This document shows, one piece after another, positions 39,601 through 50,619 of a stretch of DNA of 64,000 bases. The notes below the pieces were generated by a model that searched no databases, was not told the DNA's origin, and saw only the letters and a program-made list of their open reading frames with translations. Origin of the DNA: Rotaria sp. Silwood1. Lineage: Eukaryota > Rotifera > Eurotatoria > Philodinida > Philodinidae. Both the position numbers and the translations under genes were made by a program. Position 1 is the stretch's first letter. The number at the start of each line of letters is the position of its first letter. The DNA lies in contig CAJNOP010000042.1 in the NCBI GenBank assembly GCA_905250075.1, positions 994,425-1,058,424 on the forward strand. Reading direction: 5' to 3'.

Positions 39601-42600
39601 TTTACAAACATACTTGAATATCATCACGAACAGGACAATTTGCTGGCATTGATAAAATACATGTATATGGATTCGTATGACCATGAAAAAGAAATCGAGG
39701 AGGAAAAATTTGACCATTACCAAGTAGTACACAATATCTAATGAAAAAAATTTTGATTTATTTTTAATTAAATATTTTTACTTACTCCATGATTAATTGT
39801 GCAGCACGTGTTGCATCAATAATTAAACCATTTGATGGACAATAAGGTGGAATTTCTGATAGATCAATATTAGAATCATCATCATGTTCGTCTAGTGAAA
39901 AACCATGTTGAATCATCTTTTAATAGAAAATAAATTTTATATAGAAACAATGAAAAAAAAATATAGATTCGAAGTGTTCTCTATGCTATACAAAATTCTT
40001 CTAGAATAAATATGATTATTTCTCATTTCGAATATACTAAGAAAATAGTTCATTTTTCATATGTGCAATTGATTCTTTTAATCGATTTAATTAATTATCA
40101 AATTTTTAAATAGAATCTATTTTATTCATATTAAATAGGATTGGTATATACTCAATACCAACTTTTATTAAACAGAAAAAAAAATAATAGATTTAAAGAA
40201 TTATCTATAATGATTTACAAAAGAGAACCAACCTTTTCTATTTCTTCATAATTCTGATATTCTATTTGATCACGATTGTATGCATCAATATTTGATGCAT
40301 CCATAAAAAGAATATATGATGCATTTTGTTTTGCTCTTGCACGACCTTTTGATTGCATATAAGATGAAAAATTATTTGGTTTATTAAAACGTATAACTAG
40401 ATCACATTGTGGAATATCAAGACCTAATATATTATTTATAACATTAATAATAAAATAAAATATTAATAATTTCGTAACCTTCTTCAATTACTGCAGTTGC
40501 AATTAAAACATTAACTTTAGCTAATCGAAAGTTTTTAATAGTTTCACGCTAAAATTAAATAAATAAAAAATAAAGGAAGAAAGTTTTATAAGTTTTTCTT
40601 TCTCAGTAGTCTTTTTTGCCTAGAAGACAAAAACAAAGTAAGATCAATCTAACGAACATTCAGAAAGTTTTATAGACAAAGTTCATAGTTTATCACTACA
40701 GTATATTGTCTATAACTGAACCCATAATTATTTCAAATATTTATCGATGAATGCTATTCAGCATGAAAAAACCCAACATTAGTATCGCATAGAGATGTAC
40801 CGAGACTCGGTGTGGGTAGTCTCGGTGTCGACCGAGACCGAGACTGACCGAGACTTGCCGAGACCGAGACTGACCGAGACTAGCCGAGACCGAGACTAGC
40901 CGAGACCGAGACTGACCGAGACTAGCCGAGACCGNNNNNNNNNNCGAGACCGAGACTGACCGAGACTAGCCGAGACCGAGGCTGACCGAGATCGAGACTG
41001 ACTGAGACTAGCCGAGACCGAGACTGACTGAGCCCGAGAGGCTCCGTCTCGGTACATCCCTAGTATTGCAAAACCTATTTTAAACGGTTTTATAACTATA
41101 AGACACGATTTTTCAACTTTAAGTTTGTAATTAAAATTTATACTTCAGAATATGAATTTAGAGAGTGGACAAATTCGATGAAAAAAGAAAAACTTCAGAT
41201 ATTGTTATAATAATGATTAAATATCGAATACAGAAATCCTTCGCAAAAAAATACGATAAATTATTTCGTAAAATTTATAAGTTCATTTCTTTTCATCAAA
41301 TGAAAATTTTTACTTGTGATTTTGTTGTTACTGTTTTATCAGGAAAAATAGTTTTTGTTCCTGTAACATGACTAATTTTCAATAGAGTATTCAATGGTGG
41401 TTCAAGAGATAATGCAAGATGAGATAAAACTCGACTTAATATTGTTGCTGTATATACACGTTCAACAAATACAATACATTGACCAGATATAGTTTTTTTA
41501 TTTTGTTGTTTAATTATTCGTTCAAGTAGTAGACGAACTTTGGAACTAAATAATATTTCATAATTATGTTCATTTAATCGACATAAATTTTTTAATATAT
41601 CATCAATAAGACATTCAAGACGTTGCAATATATCATCAAACATTTCACGAGTTGATGAATCAGTAATTGATAAACAAATAGGATTTGATTTGAATTTTTT
41701 TCGTATTTCTATTGCAAATATTAATAAACCATATAGACCAAGTTCATAACCAATTTCAATTAAATTTTCAATAAAACGTTTTATATGTATGATTGCTACC
41801 GATTGAGATTGAGTAAATGTTGTATAATCAAATGATTGTTGATTATAAATATCAATATTATTACCACGATAATCAGTTGTTAACATTGTATGACTAAGAT
41901 TTCGTTCAATATTCTTATATTCATCTTTTCTTTTTGATATATAACTTTCAATTGTATTACGCATAAAATTTAGAATCTAAAGATCAATCAAATAATAAGG
42001 CATTTGGATTCGATTTGATGAAATCTAGGAAATTTCATTGTAAAATTACAATCAAAGTTTATATTAAAAGATGATTTTTTTTTGATATTCGACACTATGT
42101 GTGGTAAAAGTTTTACAGTTAGAATATTCTCGCAGAGAACTAAATATCAACTAAAACAATTGAGAGAAAAATAGACTACTATGAAAGACAATCACAATAG
42201 TATATTTGATTAAAGATAAAATGTGACGAAGTTTCTGTCATTACAGTAGAGAAAGATAATAAATTAAATCAGTGAATATTTATACAAAAAAAAAGTATTG
42301 ATAACTCATCTATATATTTCTTAAAGTGCAGTTAGAAATTACTATTATCTTACTTCAAATGGAATTGTTAAACTTTCATTTTTAGATAATATTTCATCAC
42401 GATAATTTGAATATAGGATTGATTCAACGTGAGCTGATGTACCATGTTGAATACTTTCACTTCGACTTGAACCACTTTCAATTCGAGCTCTAAATACATT
42501 CATTTATTTTAATATAAATCTATGTACTAAACCCAAAATTTCAGGTTCGCTCTTGACTACAATCAATTTCAATTAATTAGTAGAAACGATTTCAACGTTA

Positions 42601-43807
42601 TCTATATCAGATCTACATACAATGAAATGTGTCAAAAACTCACGGGATACAGATAGAGATGTGACCCGGACGACTGCACCACCATAACAACACAAAAATA
42701 GAAATTTTCAGAATCTCAAAATCAGTTTTCTTATCAGTAAGTTTTGACATCATCGTTCAAAACTTTTCTAAATCAAATTGACAACCTGCAGTAATCATTG
42801 CCGATCAATGCATCGCTTTACAACTCTAACTACAGAACTCCTAAAAGAAACTCAACAACTTTCAGAAATATTTCGATCATAGAATGCTTTCATAATTGCT
42901 CACATAATTCAAAAATACTTAAATAATTATTTACAAAATAGAAAAAAAAAGAAAGAAATCTACTTAAATTACCGATAAGTTTTTTCCAATTCTTTTGCAT
43001 TATCTAATAAATCTTTAGGTTTAATTTTTCTACTACTAATTGATGCTGTTAAACCAAGTACACGTGGTGGATCAGGACAATTATCATAATGTTTATTCAT
43101 TAATGCAGCATATTGATTATCACCGGATGCATGATGACATTCATCAAATATAATTAAATTAATATGTTTTAATGCTAAAAATAAATACAAAACTTTTTGT
43201 TTTTAATATTAAAAAATAAATTTCATTCATTTTTTATCTTACAAAAATAATTATGATCAATTAAATTAAGAAAAACTTGAGCAGTAAATACTAATACTTG
43301 ATTTTTTTCAAATTCATCTTCCCATTTTTCTTTATCCCATAAATCAACTCCTAATTCACCACAATATTTTCCAACACTAAAATTTGTATGAGTACGAATA
43401 TAATCACTTTGTTGATCAACAAGTTGAACTTTTAAGATAAACACAAAAAAAAACAGATACTTTAAATTATCATAATAAAAAAAAAAATTTAATTTACCAG
43501 TTTTAACAAGAAATACAGTTCGTTTTCCACCTTTTTTAACACTTTCACGAATAGAATATGACATTTCTTTAATAAGCATTACAGCAATATAAGTTTTTCC
43601 ACTTCCAGTTGGAAGACATACAATTAAATTTTCTGATTTTGCTTGTTCCATTAATTCCGTCTAAATAGAAATTAAATTAATATAAGACAAAAAAATAATA
43701 ATACTAATACTAAAAGATTCTACTTGATAAGATCGAGCTGATATAACAACATCTGTATCTGAACTTGGTGTAATTGTCACCTTGATATTTTTGTTTGATG
43801 TTGTCAT
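33666..43807 (-). CDS. DICER: Dicer (RNase III endoribonuclease)
   Basis: Cuts double-stranded RNA or pre-miRNA into small RNAs; about 1487 residues, shorter than vertebrate Dicer. Exons: 43724-43807, 43498-43660, 43243-43428, 42973-43174, 42354-42489, 41314-41976, 40479-40548, 40233-40423, 39786-39916, 39614-39737, 39489-39561, 39280-39422, 39109-39210, 38851-39061, 38268-38791, 37244-37312, 36632-37181, 36370-36574, 36225-36304, 34226-34410, 34025-34169, 33880-33949, 33666-33822; frame holds through all 23. Helicase: Walker A LPTGSGKT 44-51, DECH 155-158, motif VI QSKGRARA near 520. DUF283 lies near 650-720 and PAZ near 757-1001. RNase IIIa: LEILGD (E1069, D1073) and ADMIEA (D1172, E1175). 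RNase IIIb: LEFLGD (E1278, D1282) and ADVFEA (D1380, E1383). A dsRBD ends the protein (KKMAKADACRNAIKSM). The helicase is complete and both catalytic centres intact, so the gene looks functional. Whether it serves miRNA or siRNA production cannot be told. Introns at 34411-36224 and 40549-41313 carry hAT-like insertions. Confidence 0.95.
35277..35829. mobile_element. Non-autonomous hAT-like element in a Dicer intron
   Basis: 553-bp element. The terminal inverted repeats are CAGAGATGTCCATCGCGGC at the left and the same with one mismatch at the right. They are flanked by a perfect 8-bp duplication, AGTCCTTC, at 35269-35276 and 35830-35837. An 8-bp TSD with CAG-starting TIRs is diagnostic of the hAT superfamily. 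The interior has no transposase. It consists of roughly 50-bp direct units, each a GC-rich block (GCCGCTACCGCGCCGCTGCC type) followed by a poly-T/A linker, very unlike the AT-rich surroundings. Open frames across it are by-products of the repeats. Confidence 0.88.
38045..38145. repeat. Dispersed repeat, copy B
   Basis: Lies in the Dicer intron 37313-38267 and matches 19110-19220 in block order (TATAAAATTTAGCTGTTTTC, then TCAAGATTGTCATAGTTTTA, then TTATGCATTCA). The family is unknown. Confidence 0.6.
40790..41062. mobile_element. Non-autonomous hAT-like element in a Dicer intron
   Basis: About 273 bp including a 10-N gap. The left TIR is TAGAGATGTACCGAGAC and the right TIR, in reverse complement, is TAGGGATGTACCGAGAC. 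Flanking 8-mers GTATCGCA (40782-40789) and GTATTGCA (41063-41070) differ at one base and look like a target-site duplication. The interior is a tandem array of CCGAGACCGAGACTGACC-type units, which reiterate the inner TIR word ACCGAGAC. No coding capacity. Confidence 0.85.
40935..40944. other. Assembly gap (10 N)
   Basis: Run of ten N inside the CCGAGAC tandem array of the hAT-like element; the true array length is therefore unknown. Confidence 0.99.
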
Positions 43808-46631
43808 TTTACTTTAATTTAACTTATTTAATTTATCTAAAAAGAAAAATAGAATTTCTTTGCATGAATTTACAACTGATATCAAATAATTTTAAATATC
43901 TATTATTTAGTAAGTTGTTAGGACAATGCCTGTGAAACTAAAGATGTGAAACACGCTGTAGCTGTTATTGATAATTGCAAAAGAAATTGTGATACGAAAG
44001 TAATTTCTATAATATAATGAACTATTATTTATGTACGGTCTTTGATCGTATACAAACGTCCGTCATGGTTAGGAAAGTTCAATTATTCAACAAATAAATT
44101 TACTATAGTCAATTTGCTCGTTCATCCGCAAAGATATTTGAGTGGAAAGGGATGATGCGATACCTAGATATGTGCCAAGTTTGATGATTCGTATTACAGA
44201 CAGTGGCAATTACATATAATATAGAGATGTAGACTATATAAGTACCTATAATATTCATGTGATTCAAGCCGAACAAAATGAGTACTCATGCCAAAATACG
44301 ACTCTTCAATTCATAGACTTCCAGACAAACAACTACAACTCATTATATAATTTTCCTCTAGTGTCAATAAAATAAAATAGCGAGCGCAAAAATAATAAAT
44401 TAAGTACGACACAAAGAGAACACAACAAGAAAGGCAAATAAAAATGAGACAACATACATATTGTCCGAGAAGAATGGAAAGGGACACTCCTAAGCTATTC
44501 TCACCCTCCTTCAATCTATCAGTGGGTTGCAAACATTTATAGACATGATTTAAACAAACAATAATTCAGTGCTTTTTCACTGATATCATCTGCGCCTATT
44601 AATCGGTAAATACGAATCGTATTTTTTAAAGTGTTTACTTTTTATTTAGACGAATTTATAGAAAGAAAAACAAAAGAGAATTAATCTAATTCATCCAGTC
44701 TGTAATTCTTCGAAATTCAAAGTTAGTATTAAATATTGAGTATCATTTTTGATGCAGATTTTTTCGCTAACTTTAAATACGAATATGTACTTGTATTTAA
44801 AAAAAAATCGTTGAGCTCTATCAAACTGTGACAAAAAAAAAGAACTACAAATATGAATCTTGCTGAAATTTCGATTTGACGACACCTGAATAACAGACAA
44901 AATTTTTTTTTTCTATTTTATGACACACAAGATGTTTATCTAAACTCTTGATTATTTTTCATTTCAAATATCACATCCAAAAAAAAACTGTAGGACAATT
45001 TATACAATAGTAAATATTTTAAAGTTTCATGAGAGATATTTTTGATTTTTTCGAGAAACGATTTCTGAAAAATTTTCGGTGTTCGACGCTTATTCGAATG
45101 TGGTATTTTAAAAGAAAAATGTTAAAGATAATAGAGCTCCTGTTCTCCTCTTTGCATTTAGCAAAATTTTTGCATGTAACTCAGTTCAATAACATGATAA
45201 AGCGTTAATCTTTTCTTTTTAATAAGATGAATGTTATGGTACTCTCAAATACATTATCTAAAAAATAGTGGAGTCAATGTAGAAATCTATAGATTAAAAT
45301 TTCTCAACTTAATAAAATACTACAAAGAGAATTTAGCTCCCAACTAAAGGTGATGAAAATACATTGAGAAGAAATCAATAATAATCTTGTACTTAGGTTT
45401 CAATCACAAAATTAATTTTTTCTTGTAAGAACTAGCACAATGACACACACACGTACTTAATGTAAGGAGTTTATTAAAATTTCGAAAAAAGCTATAAAGA
45501 CTTGTTCTTATGATTCGAGTAGAACATTCAATAACATATCTACTAAAACAAAGGAAAAAAAGATCAACATTTTTTCGTGTTTCTGAATACAGTGACATGC
45601 AAAATAAAAAAAAAGCTTCAAAACATTTCAGACGAGTCCAAAAAACTATAGGTGACGATTAGAATTTTGAATATGAGTTTCGAAATATTTTTCTTGAAGA
45701 GTCATGAGGGATATTTTTGCAAGAACTGAAAAATTATTTTTAATGTTAAGCTAATAAATTTTTGTTTAATCTATAAATTTTCTTATCGAACATGTTTAGA
45801 GTTATTCATTTTGTAGAACAGACAGTCTACTAAAACAATACATAAGTTGTAGCTATTATTTAAATGATACTACAAGTGAGCTCCTTTCTATGTAAAACCA
45901 CAAGGTGATATATATAAATCAAGGTTCTAACTTTGATCATAACAGTCAAATTACAAAAAAAAAATTTCGGTCCTAATCGATGGGAAATACTTATTAAAAT
46001 TTTTTTGCATTTTTTATATTACATAAACAAACAAATAACTAATCGGCAAAAATTCATTAGGGTACTTAATTCAAAACAAAAACAATCAATTACAATTATA
46101 TCCATGCTAGAAATATTCATAAAGCAAATATAAACTAAAAATAAGTGAAACCAAAAAAAAAGAAAAGCAAACATGATCTTGATTGATTAATAAATTTGTC
46201 ATTGTTTTCTCTTATGTTAAAAACAATTTCAACAAAAATTATTTTCGTGTACAAAACATTTAATCTATTTGTATCACAAGCAGATGATTTTTTCACTTAC
46301 GAATATTAACAAGAACATATCATTGACGACGTATATTGATTATATGTGTTTTTTATAATATAAATATATATTAACCACCAAAAACAAATACTTTTTTTTT
46401 AATATTTTTCTCATTCACAGCATTTCTTATATTTTATTTAAAAAAAAAAAATTACAAAAAAAATAGAACAACAACATCGAATTATATTGCATAAAATACC
46501 CAGTGAAATACCATGTTGTTTTTTTGTTGAGGAGGATAAAAAAGAGAAAAAAGAAAATGTCGTCCATCTTGCTCTTTCTTTCTTTCCTGTTCGTTCTTTC
46601 ACAACGTATGATTCACTAGTTTGTCTGCTAC
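43808..46631. other. Intergenic DNA upstream of Dicer
   Basis: About 2.8 kb holding the Dicer 5' flank and the upstream flank of the first U4 gene. No exon or RNA gene seen. Confidence 0.5.
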
Positions 46632-46647
46632 ACATTCACCGATTTTG
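46632..46647 (+). promoter_or_regulatory. PSE-like box of U4 copy 1
   Basis: ACATTCACCGATTTTG at -65 to -50 from the inferred U4 start. It is the best-conserved block upstream of all four U4 copies and sits where snRNA proximal sequence elements lie. The element is inferred from conservation and position. Confidence 0.6.
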
Positions 46648-46696
46648 TTTTGCATGAATTTATATTTATAAGCATTGATAAATTCATAGAAATGTT

Positions 46697-46833
46697 ATCT
46701 TTGCGCAGCGGCAGTACCTTATCCAATGAGCGTTTCGCGAGGAGAGGTTATTGCTAGTTGAAAACTAAAACCCAATATCCCGCACATTTGGCCTTGTGCC
46801 GAATGCTGCAATTTTTGCTGCTTCTTCGGAGGC
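46697..46833 (+). ncRNA. U4: U4 spliceosomal snRNA, copy 1
   Basis: 137-nt RNA that pairs with U6 in the U4/U6 di-snRNP. It starts ATCTTTGCGCAGCGGCAGTA (stem II region), continues through the 5' stem-loop beginning CCAATGAG and ending GGTTATTGCTAG, then TTGAAAACT (stem I side), a central stem-loop (TTGGC and GCCGA arms), the Sm site AATTTTTG at 46810-46817 and a terminal hairpin GCTTCTTCGGAGGC. The order and motifs match animal U4. No internal stop signal (T run) is present; GTTTAATAAAAAAAC after the end resembles a Pol II snRNA 3' box. Confidence 0.93.
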
Positions 46834-46990
46834 GTTTAATAAAAAAACAAAAAGAAAATTATCATTTTGTAAGAAAATGCTTTCTACAACAAAATGCCAT
46901 ATTATCATTAATTAGAATAATCATGTAATGATGTTTATTTAATTTTATTTCAAGATTCTTTCTCTATTTGTTTTATGTTGATAAATAAAT

Positions 46991-47230
46991 TTATAGTTGT
47001 GTACAAACTACTTGATATTGATGAAGTAAAAAATTAAAATTTTCTAAGTTTTGTTATTACTTTTGATGCATTATCGAAATGTTCAAGTGTTGGACGGATA
47101 GAAATTTTCATGATCTAAGTGTTTATTTAAATCATTCTGTAGCTAATTTAGATAAAATTTGCTGTTTTGTAAATAAATAATTATAACAAAATTCTATTTA
47201 ATTTTCTAATTTGAAAGATAATTTTGTCGA
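46991..47230. repeat. U4 downstream flank repeat, copy 1
   Basis: Begins TGTACAAACTACTTGATAT and matches 48563-48810 and 49766-50000, including the words TTTTGATGCAT and ATTTTCATGAT. It is the spacer of a duplicated U4 unit and the most diverged of the three copies. Confidence 0.75.
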
Positions 47231-47280
47231 TTTTTTTATAAATTATTCTCATTTTAACTTAAAATTAAAATAAATTGAAA

Positions 47281-47665
47281 TATTCAAGTGACAAACATCT
47301 GAAGTGGAAAAGACTGGCATTTGTATTACAAGAAACATGATCAAAAATGATAATAGAATAAAACTATGATCATAAGTTATATAGCAAGTTTTTATAATGC
47401 ATAAAGATTACGAGTGAAAATTCGATTGACTAATCTATTAAATATCAAAATATATAAAACGATGGTTAATATTATCGACATTCACAACAATGAATATTCG
47501 TTGTAATTTTTATATTTTATGGAAGTATGAAACAAAATATACTAAACACTGACATATTGATTATGAATTGAAATCAGAAGTTGATTTTGTAACATTATTT
47601 CATATAGAAAAGGTTGACAACAATAATATATCGATTTTTTTTCGATGAGACAATAATAACTCAAT
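47281..47665. repeat. U4 upstream block, copy at 47 kb
   Basis: Homologous along its length to 59280-59665 upstream of U4 copy 4: shared words include GTGAAAATTCGA followed by CTAATCTATT, GGTTAATATTAT and TGATTATGA. It shows that copies 2 and 4 lie on duplicates of one block. Confidence 0.7.
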
Positions 47666-48277
47666 TTTTTAACGTGCTGAATGATTTTTTTTTTATATAT
47701 TTAATATAATTATTAAAAAACTAAAAACAATACAACTATATATCTAGTTAGAAAAGTCGAATATTTTTTTTTCACAGATATTGTTTGCTATGAAAATGAA
47801 TTAAGTGAATTGAATTTAATATTTATCTATTTCATTAGGCAGATTATTTTATATGTATAATATCGATCATTACTACATAAATACGGGCAGTATAGTTCCA
47901 AAACAGCGAGGAATGGAGACTGATACTAAATTTCTTTTGATTCAAAACGGACCCAGATCTTTTGTTGAGTGATGAAGAATAAAATACTAATAAAATAATT
48001 ATGATACGAGACAGTAAAAGAATTCTTTTATGAAAATATTGTTCAACGTTGTCATAATGTTTTTCGATGTCTTGAGTGCTAGGTATGAATATTTGTCGTT
48101 TCATTCTATTAACAAGTAGTTTTAAGGAATTCGTGATAAGAAACCTTCGTTGTTCTCACATCCACCATTTTATTTTAAGAAGTATTTGACTAGTTATTGC
48201 AGAAAAAAGAAAATGTGACGTATGTTTTTCTCTTGTTCGTTCTTTCGCAATCTATGACTTATTATGTTGTCTGCTAT

Positions 48278-48293
48278 GCATTCACCGATTTTG
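48278..48293 (+). promoter_or_regulatory. PSE-like box of U4 copy 2
   Basis: GCATTCACCGATTTTG at -65 to -50, the same spacing as in the other copies. Confidence 0.6.
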
Positions 48294-48342
48294 TTTTGCA
48301 TGAAGTTTTGCTTATAAGCATCGATAAATTCATACAAATGTT

Positions 48343-48479
48343 ATCTTTGCGCAGCGGCAGTACCTTATCCAATGAGCGTTTCGCGAGGAGAGGTTATTGC
48401 TAGTTGAAAACTAATACCCAATATCCCGCACATTTGGCCTTGTGCCGAATGCTGCAATTTTTGCTGCTTCTTCGGAGGC
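48343..48479 (+). ncRNA. U4: U4 spliceosomal snRNA, copy 2
   Basis: 137 nt, identical to copy 1 apart from a single substitution after TTGAAAACTA (T for A). All U4 parts (U6-pairing region, 5' stem-loop, central stem, Sm site, terminal hairpin) are intact. It has a PSE-like box upstream and the same 3'-box-like sequence, so it is probably transcribed. Confidence 0.93.
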
Positions 48480-48562
48480 GTTTAATAAAAAAACAAAAAG
48501 AAAATGCCTTTTACAATGCTATGTTATATCCTTAGTGTTACAGTTTCATACGTAAAGTCTAT

Positions 48563-48810
48563 TATGTACAAACTACTTGATATATAGATGGGAGTAAAAA
48601 ATTGAAATTTTCTAAGTTTTGCTATTGCTTTTGATGCATCATGGAAATGTTCAAGTATTGGATGTATGGAAAAAAGTGGATAGAAATTTTCATGATTTAA
48701 GTCTTTATGTAAATCATTGAAAAATCATTCTGTAGCTAATTCAGATTGAATTGATGTTTGATAACTAAAAAATATAAATAAATAATTAGAACAAAATTCC
48801 ATTTGAATAA
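48563..48810. repeat. U4 downstream flank repeat, copy 2
   Basis: Close match to 49766-50000 and weaker match to 46991-47230. The similarity to copy 3 also covers the stretch just after the U4 end (AATGCCTTTTACAATGCTAT). Confidence 0.8.
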
Positions 48811-49494
48811 ATTTTATTTGTTCTAGTTCAAAAAAATTGAATTAGCTGCTTTTTGTATAAATTATTATCATTCGAAAAGAACTCTATAACTCATAGAATT
48901 ATAAGAGTACTAAAAATAAAACAAATATACATAATATCCAGAATAGGTTTTGATACATTTCAGAAGTAAGTAACAAGACAGATCGACGAATGTTCAGAAG
49001 AATCTTGAATATTATTTTATGATAATTTTCTTATAGTTATATATGATTCATATTTAATCTCTCTGTTATAATTTTTATATATGTAGATGATTCTTTGATA
49101 ATAATTTAAAAAACATGAAGCACATCGGTTGATTTTTTGAAAGTAATAGTAGATGAAATTTAAATTTAATACCTATTAAATGAGTAAATGTAGAACTTTT
49201 TTATCAGAATGTTTTATTCTATAATGGTCAGAAAATTTTCAATCTTATATTACCATTTCCAAAAACCATTTCATCATTACATCTTTGTGTTTTTCTTTTT
49301 TTTCTTGTGTTTAACATCTGTTTAATACTTTTGATATTCGGTTGAAAATGATTCGATAAAATTATTTATTACACATCGATTTAATGAGTTTTTGATTTCA
49401 GATCGCATTGGACTTGGACAAAGCGTCTAATGTGAGACAGTATTCTAGCTGATTCGTTCTTTCGCAATCTGTGAGTCATTACTTTGTCTGCTAT

Positions 49495-49510
49495 GCATTC
49501 ACCGATTTTG
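49495..49510 (+). promoter_or_regulatory. PSE-like box of U4 copy 3
   Basis: GCATTCACCGATTTTG at -65 to -50 from the U4 start, identical to that of copy 2. Confidence 0.6.
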
Positions 49511-49559
49511 TTTTGCATGAAGTTATGTTTATAAGCATCGATAAATTCATAGAAATGTT

Positions 49560-49679
49560 ATCTTTGCGCAGCGGCAGTACCTTATCCAATGAGCGTTTCG
49601 CGAGGAGAGGTTATTGCTAGTTGAAAACTAATACCCAATATCCCGCACATGGTGCAATTTTTGCTGCTTCTTCGGAGGC
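49560..49679 (+). ncRNA. U4: U4 snRNA, copy 3, with 17-nt internal deletion
   Basis: 120 nt. The 5' part, Sm site and terminal hairpin match copy 2, but the central stem-loop before the Sm site is replaced by GG: CCCGCACAT runs directly into GGTGCAATTTTTG, removing the TTGGC/GCCGA stem. The promoter box is intact, so it may be transcribed, but the RNA would lack a conserved stem and could be a pseudogene. Confidence 0.85.
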
Positions 49680-49765
49680 GTTTAATAAAAAACAAAAAGA
49701 AAATGCCTTTTACAATGCTATGTTATATCCTTAGTGTTACAGTTTCATACGTAAAGTCTATTATG

Positions 49766-50000
49766 TACAAACTACTTGATATATAGATGGAGTAAAAAAT
49801 TAAAATTTTCTGATTTTTTACTATTGCTTTTGATGCATCATGGAAATGTTCAAGTATTGGATGTATAGAAAAAAGTGGATAAAAATTTTCATGATTTAAG
49901 TCTTTATGTAAATCATTGAGAAATCATGTGGTAGATTATTCAGATTGAATTGCTCTTTAATAGCTAAATAATATAAATAAATAACTATTATAAAATTCTA
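49766..50000. repeat. U4 downstream flank repeat, copy 3
   Basis: Near-identical to 48563-48810; marks a recent duplication of the copy 2 unit. Confidence 0.8.
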
Positions 50001-50619
50001 CTAGTGTTCAGACTTCTGAAAAAGCAGTAAATTTTTTTCGTACATTATCAAATTACAGAAATTCCTTCGACAGCGACGCCAAAAAGTTGGAAACTTCGGA
50101 AAAGATTATTATTATGGCCATTAAAGCAAGCGAAACGAATCCTTTAAGAAAGAGAGCACTTTCGAGGAAATTTCGGAAATGACCGAAATTTCTAACAGTA
50201 TATTAAATGCATACATATTATAATCCATATGATAAAAATAGCACCCTTACCACAAGACGTACTAGAAGTTACTGAGAAATTCTTGGATCACCAGAATATT
50301 CCAGTTATTTCCTGTCAGTTTCTGGGTTTTGTTTCGGATAGGTTAGAATACAGCGATGAAGATTTCTATGGATGAAAAATTTTATTTTACGAAAGTTTGA
50401 ATACACATCGTTGAAAAAATAAAATATACACATGATCTGCTATGTTCAACTTAACGACAATGTTATAATATAGAAATCCACAGAGTAAATAATATGTTTG
50501 CCACGAAGTTACAGCTATCATATTATGAACCACGTATAGCTGAGTTATGGAATTGTCCTTTTTCTCACAGAAAAAAAGAATTACTTGATAATCTGATTAC
50601 TTAAACAATTCTGTAATAC

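Noticed and set aside
42654-42700. TAGAGATGTGACCCGG as a hAT-like left end
   Set aside because: Looks like a TIR start, but no matching right end or 8-bp duplication was found nearby.
47844-48104. 86-codon minus-strand frame between U4 copies 1 and 2
   Set aside because: Atypical composition, no motif, and it lies in U4 spacer DNA.
48197-48403. Conserved open frame overlapping U4 copy 2 (similar at 59796-59984)
   Set aside because: The conservation is explained by the PSE-like region and the U4 RNA; the frame runs through the U4 gene and is not kept in copies 1 and 3.
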